Source of the DNA: Nitrospirota bacterium
GTDB taxonomy: Bacteria > Nitrospirota > Thermodesulfovibrionia > Thermodesulfovibrionales > Magnetobacteriaceae
Direction: 5' to 3'
Length of the DNA: 9,143 nucleotides
NCBI GenBank assembly: GCA_015233485.1
Contig: JADFXO010000148.1
Coordinates: forward strand, 1 to 9,143
Each line of letters starts with the position of its first letter. The stretch's first letter is position 1. The position numbers and the translations under genes were made by a program. Of the stretch, positions 1 through 5,265 are shown one piece after another. The notes beneath the pieces were generated by a model, which ran no database searches, was not told the DNA's origin, and saw nothing but the letters and a program-made list of their open reading frames with translations.

Positions 1-10
1 GCAAATGTTC

Positions 11-48
11 CCCCAGTGTGTATACTCCATTTTGGGACCCACACGGGG
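11..48. repeat. Inverted repeat downstream of the hydrolase gene
   Basis: CCCC-A-GTGTG (11-20) can pair with CACAC-GGGG (40-48), giving nine base pairs with one bulged A and a 19-base loop. It lies about 90 bases beyond the stop of the minus-strand hydrolase gene and could end its transcript. No T-run follows on the minus strand, so it is not a standard intrinsic terminator. The rest of 1-137 shows no gene. Confidence 0.35.
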
Positions 49-137
49 TGTCGGGTAACCGGCTTTCTACCGCTCAATTTTACTAAACATTTATCGCTGG
101 TGCGCCGCTAAAATACAGCGCAAGTATTGAAAATAGG

Positions 138-1292
138 TCAAAGTCCCAGCAAATACTGAACAATGGCGTCCGATTTCGATGGATCAAGCAAATCGACATG
201 GTCCAGGTATTTTTGAACAGGCAGGCCGGACGACAAAAGGGCAGAATCTACAGGGACTAAGCCGTCGTTGTCTTGTTCATTAAGCAGCCATGTCTTTTTG
301 AGCCAATCGGGATAGTCTCTGCACCAGCGTCTCCTAAGGCAGCGTTTGTCAGTGTTTTCTTCGCAGCACAAACCCATCTGTGCCGAAAAAGTGACATATT
401 TATCTCTATGGCTAATGTCGCGGGGGTCAGAGTTTATACGCCGAATGAAATCCGAGTCATACTGAAGGTCATGCCCACCAGCCACGTCAAACCACCTCAC
501 CATCCTTGAGAGCTTATTTACAGGAAACCCCATATGAGGCGACCCAAGCGTAATTATCTTAGCCGTATTTCCCCCTAACGCCACATATGAGCGTGCCACA
601 AGGCCACCCATAGAGTGGGCAACAAAGACAGGTGGATTCATACCCAGCGTTTCTATCCTGTGGTGCAAGTCCCGTGCGCTTTCCTCTATGGGGGCAGTCC
701 AGTCGAACTGATATGTCCACACCTCGTGTTTGTCGAAAAAACCCTTTGTTTTGAGTTTATCCAATAGACCAAAGGCATTCCATGTTGCCGCTGTGCTGTA
801 CATGCCGTGTATGAATATAACCGGAGGACCCGTGCCGCCTTGCTTTTGAAGGTCATACGAATTTATGAAGATGTTCTGCGGTAAGGATTCGCCGCTATTG
901 CCTCTATAGAAGGAGACACTGCCGCCGGCACTTCCCGCAATGCCCGCCCATGTACAGTCAAACTCCGGATTCTCTACAGGTTGGCCGCAGGTAAATGTCT
1001 TGTTATCCGCAGTCTGAAGCCTGATGCTGCCGTAGTCTGCCGTGCCGGTTATCGCCGATGTCTCATTGTCTGCGGTATAATAAAATATTGTGAGAGTTCC
1101 TTCAATATGCTGGCCTCTTTGACTTAGTACGGCAAAGAAGAGTTCCTTAGGTTTATCGGGATAACCCTGAGGTATGCCATCCCAATGGCCGGTTAGGTCT
1201 ATTGAACGGTGTACATCGGTTTCAGAGAAGTCTTTACCGCCGCAACTCCATAGAATAAAGATCAGAAATATCAGGAACGATTTATGTTTCAT
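138..1292 (-). CDS. Secreted alpha/beta-hydrolase lipoprotein, lipase/esterase-like
   Basis: The 384-residue product starts with a lysine-bearing, hydrophobic signal peptide ending in LWSC. C17 is therefore a likely lipobox cysteine, and the protein would be lipid-anchored in the cell envelope. Residues about 30-135 form a glycine- and beta-rich N-terminal domain with two cysteines (C102, C113). The hydrolase fold follows: an oxyanion-type FIHGM at 160-164, a nucleophile elbow AHSMGG with S227, NDG with D343, and DHVD with H365. These give a plausible Ser-Asp-His triad of the lipase/PGAP1-like families. The elbow has Ala where Gly is common. Four more cysteines cluster at 309-324, in the region before the Asp, and may form disulfides. 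An SD-like GAGGGG (minus strand, 1305-1300) lies seven bases before the ATG. The substrate (lipid, ester or polymer) cannot be told from sequence. It is the only minus-strand gene and is transcribed away from the tRNA. Confidence 0.85.
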   Translation of the reverse strand: MKHKSFLIFLIFILWSCGGKDFSETDVHRSIDLTGHWDGIPQGYPDKPKELFFAVLSQRGQHIEGTLTIFYYTADNETSAITGTADYGSIRLQTADNKTFTCGQPVENPEFDCTWAGIAGSAGGSVSFYRGNSGESLPQNIFINSYDLQKQGGTGPPVIFIHGMYSTAATWNAFGLLDKLKTKGFFDKHEVWTYQFDWTAPIEESARDLHHRIETLGMNPPVFVAHSMGGLVARSYVALGGNTAKIITLGSPHMGFPVNKLSRMVRWFDVAGGHDLQYDSDFIRRINSDPRDISHRDKYVTFSAQMGLCCEENTDKRCLRRRWCRDYPDWLKKTWLLNEQDNDGLVPVDSALLSSGLPVQKYLDHVDLLDPSKSDAIVQYLLGL

Positions 1293-1362
1293 CGTATAAC
1301 CCCTCGTGCTGCCGGTTGCTTTTCGGCAAAGGGGCAGAGCCTATAGTCCATCAGATCCTTAC

Positions 1363-1386
1363 TGTGGCATTTTCTACCTTGCCACA
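1363..1386. repeat. Inverted repeat upstream of the hydrolase gene
   Basis: TGTGGCA (1363-1369) and TGCCACA (1380-1386) form a perfect seven-base inverted repeat with a ten-base spacer, about 70 bases before the hydrolase ATG. It could be a regulator operator or an RNA hairpin in the 5' leader. I could not identify a convincing minus-strand promoter nearby. Apart from this and the tRNA promoter candidate, 1293-1587 holds only A/T-rich intergenic sequence. Confidence 0.4.
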
Positions 1387-1550
1387 TCCATAGTTTTTGT
1401 AAAAGTATCACTATTTCATTTACCTTTTTCCCTTTCCTGAGAATACCACTGCTTATTATTTATTGTCTATAATAAACTTTCATCCCAGGTTCCGACGCGC
1501 GGTATATGAACTGCCGGTATCCTGAATATTTATATCTCAATATTTAATGC

Positions 1551-1579
1551 TGGCAAATTCGCGTTAATTCGTGTACAAT
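1551..1579 (+). promoter_or_regulatory. Candidate promoter of tRNA-Ser
   Basis: TACAAT (1574-1579) is a good -10 hexamer whose start point would fall at or just before the tRNA 5' end at 1588. The -35 at 17-base spacing is only TGGCAA (3 of 6). The same transcript could continue into the SRP RNA and dnaX, since only 11 bases separate the two RNA genes and no terminator is visible between them. Confidence 0.4.
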
Positions 1580-1587
1580 AGCGTACC

Positions 1588-1681
1588 GGAGAGGTGTCCG
1601 AGCGGCTGAAGGAGCACGACTGGAAATCGTGTGCGGGGTCTAAAAGCTTCGCCGAGGGTTCAAATCCCTCCCTCTCCGCCA
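1588..1681 (+). tRNA. tRNA-Ser(GGA)
   Basis: A full class II tRNA can be folded. The acceptor GGAGAGG (1588-1594) pairs with CCTCTCC (1671-1677), followed by discriminator G and an encoded CCA (1679-1681). The anticodon stem CACGA/TCGTG encloses the loop CTGGAAA, giving anticodon GGA at 1622-1624, which reads UCC and UCU serine codons. The T arm is GAGGG-TTCAAAT-CCCTC. The long variable arm (GCGGGG.../...CTTCGC) is the serine hallmark. A tRNA-Ser near the SRP RNA and dnaX is a known arrangement in several bacteria. Confidence 0.97.
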
Positions 1682-1692
1682 GTACTTTCTTT

Positions 1693-1809
1693 TATGCAGT
1701 TGGGTAATGGCCCTGCGCAACAGGCAGGTGTGAACCCCGTCAGGTCCGGAAGGAAGCAGCGGTAAGCATTATGACTGTGTGCCGCGGCAAGTCTTTACCC
1801 TGCTGCATA
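1693..1809 (+). ncRNA. ffs: Signal recognition particle RNA, small bacterial (4.5S-like) type
   Basis: The apical domain carries the hallmark GTCAGGTCCGGAAGGAAGCA (1739-1758), which includes the GGAA tetraloop and the asymmetric loop bound by Ffh. The ends close a long helix: TATGCAG (1693-1699) pairs with CTGCATA (1803-1809), and GGGTAA (1702-1707) with TTACCC (1795-1800). With Ffh this RNA targets nascent inner-membrane and some exported proteins to FtsY. At about 117 bases it is the 4.5S-like form without an Alu domain. Exact ends are inferred from pairing. It sits immediately upstream of dnaX, as in Bacillus and many other bacteria. Confidence 0.95.
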
Positions 1810-1833
1810 GAGGAAAGTAATCCGGCACTACAC

Positions 1834-1838
1834 AGGAG
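1834..1838 (+). promoter_or_regulatory. Shine-Dalgarno site that fixes the dnaX start
   Basis: AGGAG lies seven bases before TTG 1846. The first residues after that TTG (PYLVLARKWRP) match the usual DnaX N-terminus. An in-frame ATG at 1771 lies inside the SRP RNA and has no such site, so it is rejected as the start. Confidence 0.75.
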
Positions 1839-1845
1839 CATAGCG

Positions 1846-3528
1846 TTGCCATATTTAGTTCTAGCCAGAAAATGGAGGCCGCAGGGCTTTGACGACCTCA
1901 TCGGTCAGGATACGGCTGTGAAGATCCTGAAAAATTCTATTTCTCAGCAAAGAATTGCCCACGCATATATCTTTTCCGGCCCGCGCGGCGTTGGAAAGAC
2001 ATCCGCCGCAAGGATTTTCGCAAAGGCGCTTAACTGCGTTGACGGCCCTACGACAGCACCTTGCGGCACATGTCCTAATTGTGTCTCCATCAGGAATGGC
2101 TCGTTTCTTGATGTTATCGAAATCGACGGCGCCTCAAACAACAAGGTCGAAGAGGTCAGAGAACTTATAGAAAAAGTAAAATACGCCCCCTCAGGAGCAA
2201 AATATAAGATCTACATCATAGACGAGGCACACATGCTCTCAAACGCCGCGTTTAACGCCCTGCTAAAGACGCTTGAAGAACCTCCTGCTTACGTTGTCTT
2301 TATTCTTGCCACTACCTCTCCAAAGAAGATTATCACCACCGTGCTCTCAAGGTGCCAGCACCTGCCTTTTAAGAGAATCGCTATGGATAAAATCAGAGAA
2401 CAACTCAGCGTTATCTCTAAGGCCGAGGGTTTCGATATTACCGCTGAGGCGCTTTCTGTCCTTGCAAAGGCCGCAGACGGCAGTATGCGCGACTCGCTTA
2501 CACTGCTTGACCAGATCGCCTCATTCTCCATCGGCAGCAACGTTGCTACCGGCGATCTAACAATGCCTAACTCCACAGTGTCCGGTACTGGAACACAGGA
2601 AGCCCCGCCCTCTTCCTGCATTACCGAAGATGACGTCTCTGCCCTGATAGGAACTTCAAATACGTCCGCGATTGCCGCAACCGCCTCTGCCCTCACATCC
2701 GGAGACAGAAAGAAAATTCTTGAAATCATCGCAGACCTCTACGAAGGCGGTATCGATTTGCTGTCCTTCCACCGCGATCTGATAGAATACTTTCGGGATG
2801 CCCTCGTCGAGGCATGTAAGGGCGGCAGTATCCCTGAGGCTGTTGCTGTGGCCTCCTCAGAGGAGGAACTCACCGTAGTCCTGAGTGAATTGTTAAAGGC
2901 GGAAGGAATGATAAAAAGCGCGGAATCCCCGCGCGCGGCGCTTGAGATGAGTCTTATCAAAATAAGTTTCCTCAGTTCCTTCAAGACCATAAACGAGATA
3001 ATCCGCGACCTTAAGACCGGCTCCTATTCCCCTAAATCATTAACAATTGAAAAAACGATTGAACAACGCGGTGCAGCAGCTGAACCCGCCACCGCAGTAG
3101 TTCTACCTGAACCGCCCGAACCTCCGGAAAATCCGGTTTCACAAAATAAATCAGCCGGCGCTGCTGTCCCTCCAACCAGATTGTGGAACATGGCCATAGA
3201 CAGAATTTATGACACCTCCCCCCCCTTGTGGGGCATACTCAAAGACGCCGCGGTCACAATCGAAGACGCCGCGGTTAACATCGTCTTTAGCGGTGGAAAC
3301 AGCATCCACTCGGACTCGGTGCTGGAAAAAAAATCCATCATCGAAGGCATTCTCCATGAGCTGTCAGGGAATAAATATAGTGTATCAGTAAAAATCGCCA
3401 AACTTGAGAAGGTACGAGAGAAGGACTTAAGAGCCGAGGCCCTGCGGAGTCCCGTGGTCAAAGATGCCCTTGATTTATTCGGCGGTGCGGTAGTTGAAGT
3501 AAAACCTGTTGCAAAAAATAAACACTGA
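1846..3528 (+). CDS. dnaX: DNA polymerase III subunit gamma/tau (clamp loader)
   Basis: The ATPase of the replicative clamp loader, about 560 residues from the TTG start. The N-terminal AAA+ core shows Walker A GPRGVGKT (45-52), a four-cysteine zinc module (C64, C73, C76, C79), Walker B IIDEAH (124-129), the ATTSP sensor-1 region (155-159), SRC with the likely arginine finger R169, and sensor-2 GSMRD (212-216). A polar stretch of about 30 residues (about 228-258, Ser/Thr/Gly/Pro) sits where most homologues go directly into the next helix. Domain III follows, then a Pro/Glu/Ala-rich linker (about 410-445) and a tau-like C-terminal domain. The gene holds a C8 run (3218-3225) and an A8 run (3326-3333). 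The latter might allow slippage to a shorter product, as known for dnaX in Escherichia and Thermus. It leads the dnaX-ybaB-recR operon; the ybaB start is 16 bases downstream. Confidence 0.97.
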   Translation: MPYLVLARKWRPQGFDDLIGQDTAVKILKNSISQQRIAHAYIFSGPRGVGKTSAARIFAKALNCVDGPTTAPCGTCPNCVSIRNGSFLDVIEIDGASNNKVEEVRELIEKVKYAPSGAKYKIYIIDEAHMLSNAAFNALLKTLEEPPAYVVFILATTSPKKIITTVLSRCQHLPFKRIAMDKIREQLSVISKAEGFDITAEALSVLAKAADGSMRDSLTLLDQIASFSIGSNVATGDLTMPNSTVSGTGTQEAPPSSCITEDDVSALIGTSNTSAIAATASALTSGDRKKILEIIADLYEGGIDLLSFHRDLIEYFRDALVEACKGGSIPEAVAVASSEEELTVVLSELLKAEGMIKSAESPRAALEMSLIKISFLSSFKTINEIIRDLKTGSYSPKSLTIEKTIEQRGAAAEPATAVVLPEPPEPPENPVSQNKSAGAAVPPTRLWNMAIDRIYDTSPPLWGILKDAAVTIEDAAVNIVFSGGNSIHSDSVLEKKSIIEGILHELSGNKYSVSVKIAKLEKVREKDLRAEALRSPVVKDALDLFGGAVVEVKPVAKNKH

Positions 3529-3544
3529 AAAAAGGAGGAACTGT

Positions 3545-3886
3545 ATGTCAAAGAAAATGCTGGGAAACCTCATGAAAGAGGCACAAAAGCTCCAGGAAAG
3601 AATGATGAAAATGCAGGAAGAGGCAGCTCAGAAAACTGCCGAGGCCAGCTCCGGAGGCGGCATGGTCACAGCAGTAGCAAACGGCTCCGGACAGCTTATC
3701 TCAATCACTATCGACAAAGAAGTCGTAAACCCCGATGACCTTGAAATGCTCCAGGACCTCGTCGTTGCGGCGTGCAATGAGGCGATCAAAAGGGCACAGG
3801 AACAGGTGCACGAAGAGATGTCTAAGGTCACTGGAGGACTTCAAATCCCGGGAATGCCTGATATATCTAATCTATTCGGCAAGTAA
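3545..3886 (+). CDS. ybaB: YbaB/EbfC family nucleoid-associated DNA-binding protein
   Basis: A 113-residue protein, typical length for the family. It has a charged, methionine-rich N-terminal helix (LMKEAQKLQERMMKMQEE), a short Gly-rich turn (SSGGGM), the conserved central strand region around TIDKEVVNPDD, the helix DLVVAACNEAIKRAQE, and the C-terminal GGLQIPGMP. Family members are small dimers that bind DNA and help compact the nucleoid. Their fixed place between dnaX and recR suggests, but does not prove, a link to replication or repair. The start is ATG 3545 rather than the longer in-frame ATG 3509, because AGGAGG (3533-3538) lies six bases before it and 3509 falls inside dnaX. recR follows after eight bases. 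Confidence 0.96.
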   Translation: MSKKMLGNLMKEAQKLQERMMKMQEEAAQKTAEASSGGGMVTAVANGSGQLISITIDKEVVNPDDLEMLQDLVVAACNEAIKRAQEQVHEEMSKVTGGLQIPGMPDISNLFGK

Positions 3887-3894
3887 GGGCAATC

Positions 3895-4494
3895 ATGGCC
3901 GAAGTATACGGCATAATTGACACACTCATAAACGAACTCTGCCGTTTGCCCGGCATTGGCAGGAGGACAGCCCAAAAGCTGGCCTTTTTCATCCTGAATA
4001 TGCCCAAGGACGACGCCTTGTCCATAGCAAAGGCTATCGTCAGCGTAAAAGAACGGGCAGGCTTTTGTAGCTCCTGTTTTAACGTCACAGAATCAGAACT
4101 CTGCCCTATTTGCAGCGATACGTCGAGGGACAATACAAAGATTTGCGTCGTAGAAGAGCCAGGCAATATAGTTGTCATCGAAAGGAGCCGCTCCTTCGGC
4201 GGCCTGTACCATGTGCTGCTCGGAGCGTTGTCGCCCGTTGACGGAATAACCCCCGACAGGCTCAAAATAAATGAACTGCTGCTGCGTATCAAAGACAACG
4301 CGGTCGAAGAGGTGATTCTTGCCACAAATCCGAACACGAAAGGGGAAATGACGGCTCAATACATCGCCGGTCTCCTGCGTCCGCTAAACATAACCGTGTC
4401 AAGGATTGCCTACGGACTTCCCATGGGCGGGGAAATCGAGTTTGCCGACGAAGTCACCTTAGGGAAATCCATAGAAGGCAGAAGAAGGCTGTAG
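3895..4494 (+). CDS. recR: Recombination mediator protein RecR
   Basis: A 199-residue protein, full length for RecR. In order: helix-hairpin-helix with LPGIGRRTAQKLA (18-30); a zinc finger with C58, C61, C70 and C73; a Toprim domain beginning near CVVEEPGN (84-91) and including ATNPNTKGEMTA; and the usual C-terminal tail with GGEIEFADEVTL. RecR works with RecO (and RecF) to load RecA on single-stranded DNA gaps covered by SSB. The start is ATG 3895, eight bases after the ybaB stop, with AAGGG just upstream. It is the third gene of the dnaX operon and probably the last, as a 771-base gap follows. Confidence 0.98.
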   Translation: MAEVYGIIDTLINELCRLPGIGRRTAQKLAFFILNMPKDDALSIAKAIVSVKERAGFCSSCFNVTESELCPICSDTSRDNTKICVVEEPGNIVVIERSRSFGGLYHVLLGALSPVDGITPDRLKINELLLRIKDNAVEEVILATNPNTKGEMTAQYIAGLLRPLNITVSRIAYGLPMGGEIEFADEVTLGKSIEGRRRL

Positions 4495-4551
4495 GACGCA
4501 GAATTACCTTAGAGCCGGCTTCACAGGCATTTTTAGAGACTAAGCCGAACA

Positions 4552-4597
4552 CGCGGAAAATATTAGTTTCTGCGAAAGACGGCAATCTATTTTTTTT
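4552..4597 (+). terminator. Possible terminator of the dnaX-ybaB-recR operon
   Basis: CGCGGAAA (4552-4559) pairs with TTTCTGCG (4567-4574) over eight bases, with one G-U pair and a seven-base loop. The T8 run comes only at 4590-4597, about 15 bases after the stem, which is too far for a textbook intrinsic terminator. Another stem just upstream, CGGCTT (4516-4521) with AAGCCG (4542-4547), may add to it. Confidence 0.35.
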
Positions 4598-4654
4598 CTT
4601 GACATGTTTTTTTCTTGACACGCTTGATTTTTTTGCTTGACTTTTTTGCTTAAC
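4590..4654 (+). repeat. Degenerate T-tract/CTTGAC repeat array
   Basis: Four successive units of T6-T8 followed by (G)CTTGAC or a near match: T8-CTTGACATG (4590-4606), T7-CTTGACACG with a trailing CTTGA (4607-4627), T7-GCTTGAC (4628-4641), T6-GCTTAAC (4642-4654). Unit lengths fall from about 17-21 to 13-14 bases. Each of the first three contains a -35-like TTGAC(A); the last has TTAAC. The array abuts the promoter at 4637-4666. Repeated T-tracts may bend the DNA, act like an UP element, or simply mark slippage. Confidence 0.7.
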
Positions 4655-4666
4655 TCTAAGTACAAT
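4637..4666 (+). promoter_or_regulatory. Sigma70-type promoter at the end of the T-tract array
   Basis: TTGACT (4637-4642) and TACAAT (4661-4666) are separated by 18 bases, with T-rich sequence upstream. Transcription would start near 4673 and run through the hairpin cluster towards the porin gene, giving a leader close to 590 bases if nothing ends it earlier. I see no strong terminator between. Confidence 0.6.
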
Positions 4667-4838
4667 CATACTACAAGCGGGGAACTGACCAGTACGTGGG
4701 TTTTTCTGTTGTCTCTTGCAACAAGTCGGCAAGTTAAAGACCAGCAAATTAGGGGCCGGCAAATCAGAGGGTAGATGGTCGATTAGGATAGCGATAGAAA
4801 AATGTAATAAAAAAAGAAAGATTACAAGCAAGCGCAGT

Positions 4839-4909
4839 CCTATGTGTCTGAGTTACACAGGCTGTTGTAAAAATACAACAAAAGCATTGGGCCACCGCAA
4901 GGTGGAATG
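4839..4909 (+). ncRNA. Candidate structured RNA: three adjacent hairpins
   Basis: Three stems follow each other almost without gap. (1) TGTGT (4843-4847) with ACACA (4855-4859), extended by CC/GG around a two-base bulge. (2) TGTTGTA (4863-4869) with TACAACA (4874-4880), loop AAAA. (3) CCACC (4892-4896) with GGTGG (4901-4905), capped by a GCAA tetraloop and extended by CATT/AATG around a GGG bulge. Stem 3 has an alternative partner: CCACCGCAA (4892-4900) can pair with TTGCGGCTGG (4934-4943), one base bulged. I recognise no known riboswitch family. Confidence 0.4.
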
Positions 4910-5047
4910 GGTATAAGTGCCTTTATTGGGTGGTTGCGGCTGGTTGGTATGTATCTTGCATACTATAATAGGTCAGGACGAAGCCCTGTTCTGTTGGAAG
5001 TTTGGGGCGGTGGCCAATATGTAAGGCCGCAAAAGGAGCGATGGTGA
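4907..5047 (+). CDS. Possible small protein, 46 residues, unknown
   Basis: ATG 4907 opens a 46-codon frame ending in TGA 5045-5047. The product would begin MGISAFIGWLRLVGMYLAYY, a hydrophobic and aromatic N-terminal half that could cross or lie on a membrane. A Gly/Arg/Lys-rich tail follows (NRSGRSPV, WGGGQYVRPQKERW). An SD-like AAGGTGG (4899-4905) is close to the ATG and lies within hairpin stem 3, so it could be masked. The stop overlaps the next small frame by four bases (GTGA). I do not recognise a family, and a chance frame cannot be excluded. Confidence 0.25.
   Translation: MGISAFIGWLRLVGMYLAYYNRSGRSPVLLEVWGGGQYVRPQKERW
4941..4969 (+). promoter_or_regulatory. Perfect TATAAT with palindrome in the spacer
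   Basis: TATAAT (4964-4969) is preceded at 17 bases by TGGTTG (4941-4946), a poor -35. The spacer is itself an inverted repeat, GTATG (4947-4951), seven bases, CATAC (4959-4963). A promoter here would need an activator, or be controlled by a protein bound to the palindrome, and would give a porin leader of about 290 bases. It may be fortuitous. Confidence 0.25.
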
Positions 5048-5112
5048 GTGAGCTGTTGCGGCAGCTCGTAGAACGAGAAGTGGAGATGAGTAATGTTGAT
5101 GATGAAATATAG
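5044..5112 (+). CDS. Possible small peptide, 22 residues, unknown
   Basis: GTG 5044 overlaps the stop of the preceding small frame (GTGA) and has AAGGAG (5033-5038) five bases upstream, a proper Shine-Dalgarno distance. ATG 5041 in the same frame is only two bases from that site. The peptide (MSELLRQLVEREVEMSNVDDEI from the GTG) would be charged and amphipathic, probably one helix. It is supported only by ribosome-site placement and the overlap, so it is a weak call. Confidence 0.22.
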   Translation: MSELLRQLVEREVEMSNVDDEI

Positions 5113-5207
5113 AGACACACAGTGTAAAACAAGAACGAGGGAGGTGGTGTTAAAAAAAGTGGTTGGAAGAGGCGGCTGCATAGGGAATTGAATAATCAAT
5201 ATTAATT

Positions 5208-5250
5208 CTGCCATCGGCAGAGAGAAAATCTCGGTATAAGAGATGTTTTT
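5208..5250 (+). promoter_or_regulatory. Leader hairpins before the porin gene, possible attenuator
   Basis: CTGCC (5208-5212) pairs with GGCAG (5216-5220). Then TCTC (5229-5232) can pair either with GAGA (5222-5225) or, as ATCTC (5228-5232), with GAGAT (5240-5244). The second choice is followed by GTTTTT (5245-5250), ending just before the porin ribosome site GGAGGG (5253-5258). The mutually exclusive short stems resemble an attenuator, but they are A/T-rich and weak. Confidence 0.3.
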
Positions 5251-5265
5251 ATGGAGGGCTGAAAA

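Larger units (their letters stand above)
4495..5265. other. Long intergenic region with dense sequence structure
   Basis: No conventional gene is visible in these 771 bases. From left to right they hold a weak terminator-like hairpin, a T-tract/TTGAC repeat array, a sigma70-type promoter, three adjacent hairpins, two overlapping very small reading frames, a perfect TATAAT inside a palindrome, and two hairpins just before the porin Shine-Dalgarno site. A 15-codon frame (GTG 5144 to TGA 5189-5191) also follows a GGGAGG, but at only two bases' distance from its first in-frame GTG it is weak. The stretch may be a long porin leader, a small-RNA gene, a small-protein locus, or remains of something degraded. 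Confidence 0.6.

Noticed and set aside
273..509. 78-codon plus-strand frame
   Set aside because: Antisense shadow of the hydrolase lipoprotein gene.
1771..1845. Upstream extension of dnaX to ATG 1771
   Set aside because: It lies within the SRP RNA, has no ribosome site, and adds residues not seen in DnaX; TTG 1846 with AGGAG at seven bases fits better.
3509..3544. Upstream extension of ybaB
   Set aside because: It overlaps the dnaX end and lacks a ribosome site; ATG 3545 has AGGAGG at six bases.
4716..4916. 66-codon plus-strand frame starting at TTG
   Set aside because: No ribosome site, a lysine-rich product that follows A-rich DNA, and it conflicts with the hairpin cluster.
4871..4960. 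IGPPQGG-like peptide, recalling the PQGG motif of reverse transcriptases
   Set aside because: No SPLL/YADD motifs or other reverse-transcriptase blocks nearby, a stop codon lies just upstream, and no group II intron RNA domain is visible.
4892..5000. Possible cyclic-di-GMP (GEMM) or other known riboswitch
   Set aside because: A GNRA-capped stem and a GGACGAAGCC stretch recall parts of GEMM-I, but the conserved core sequence and spacing are missing.
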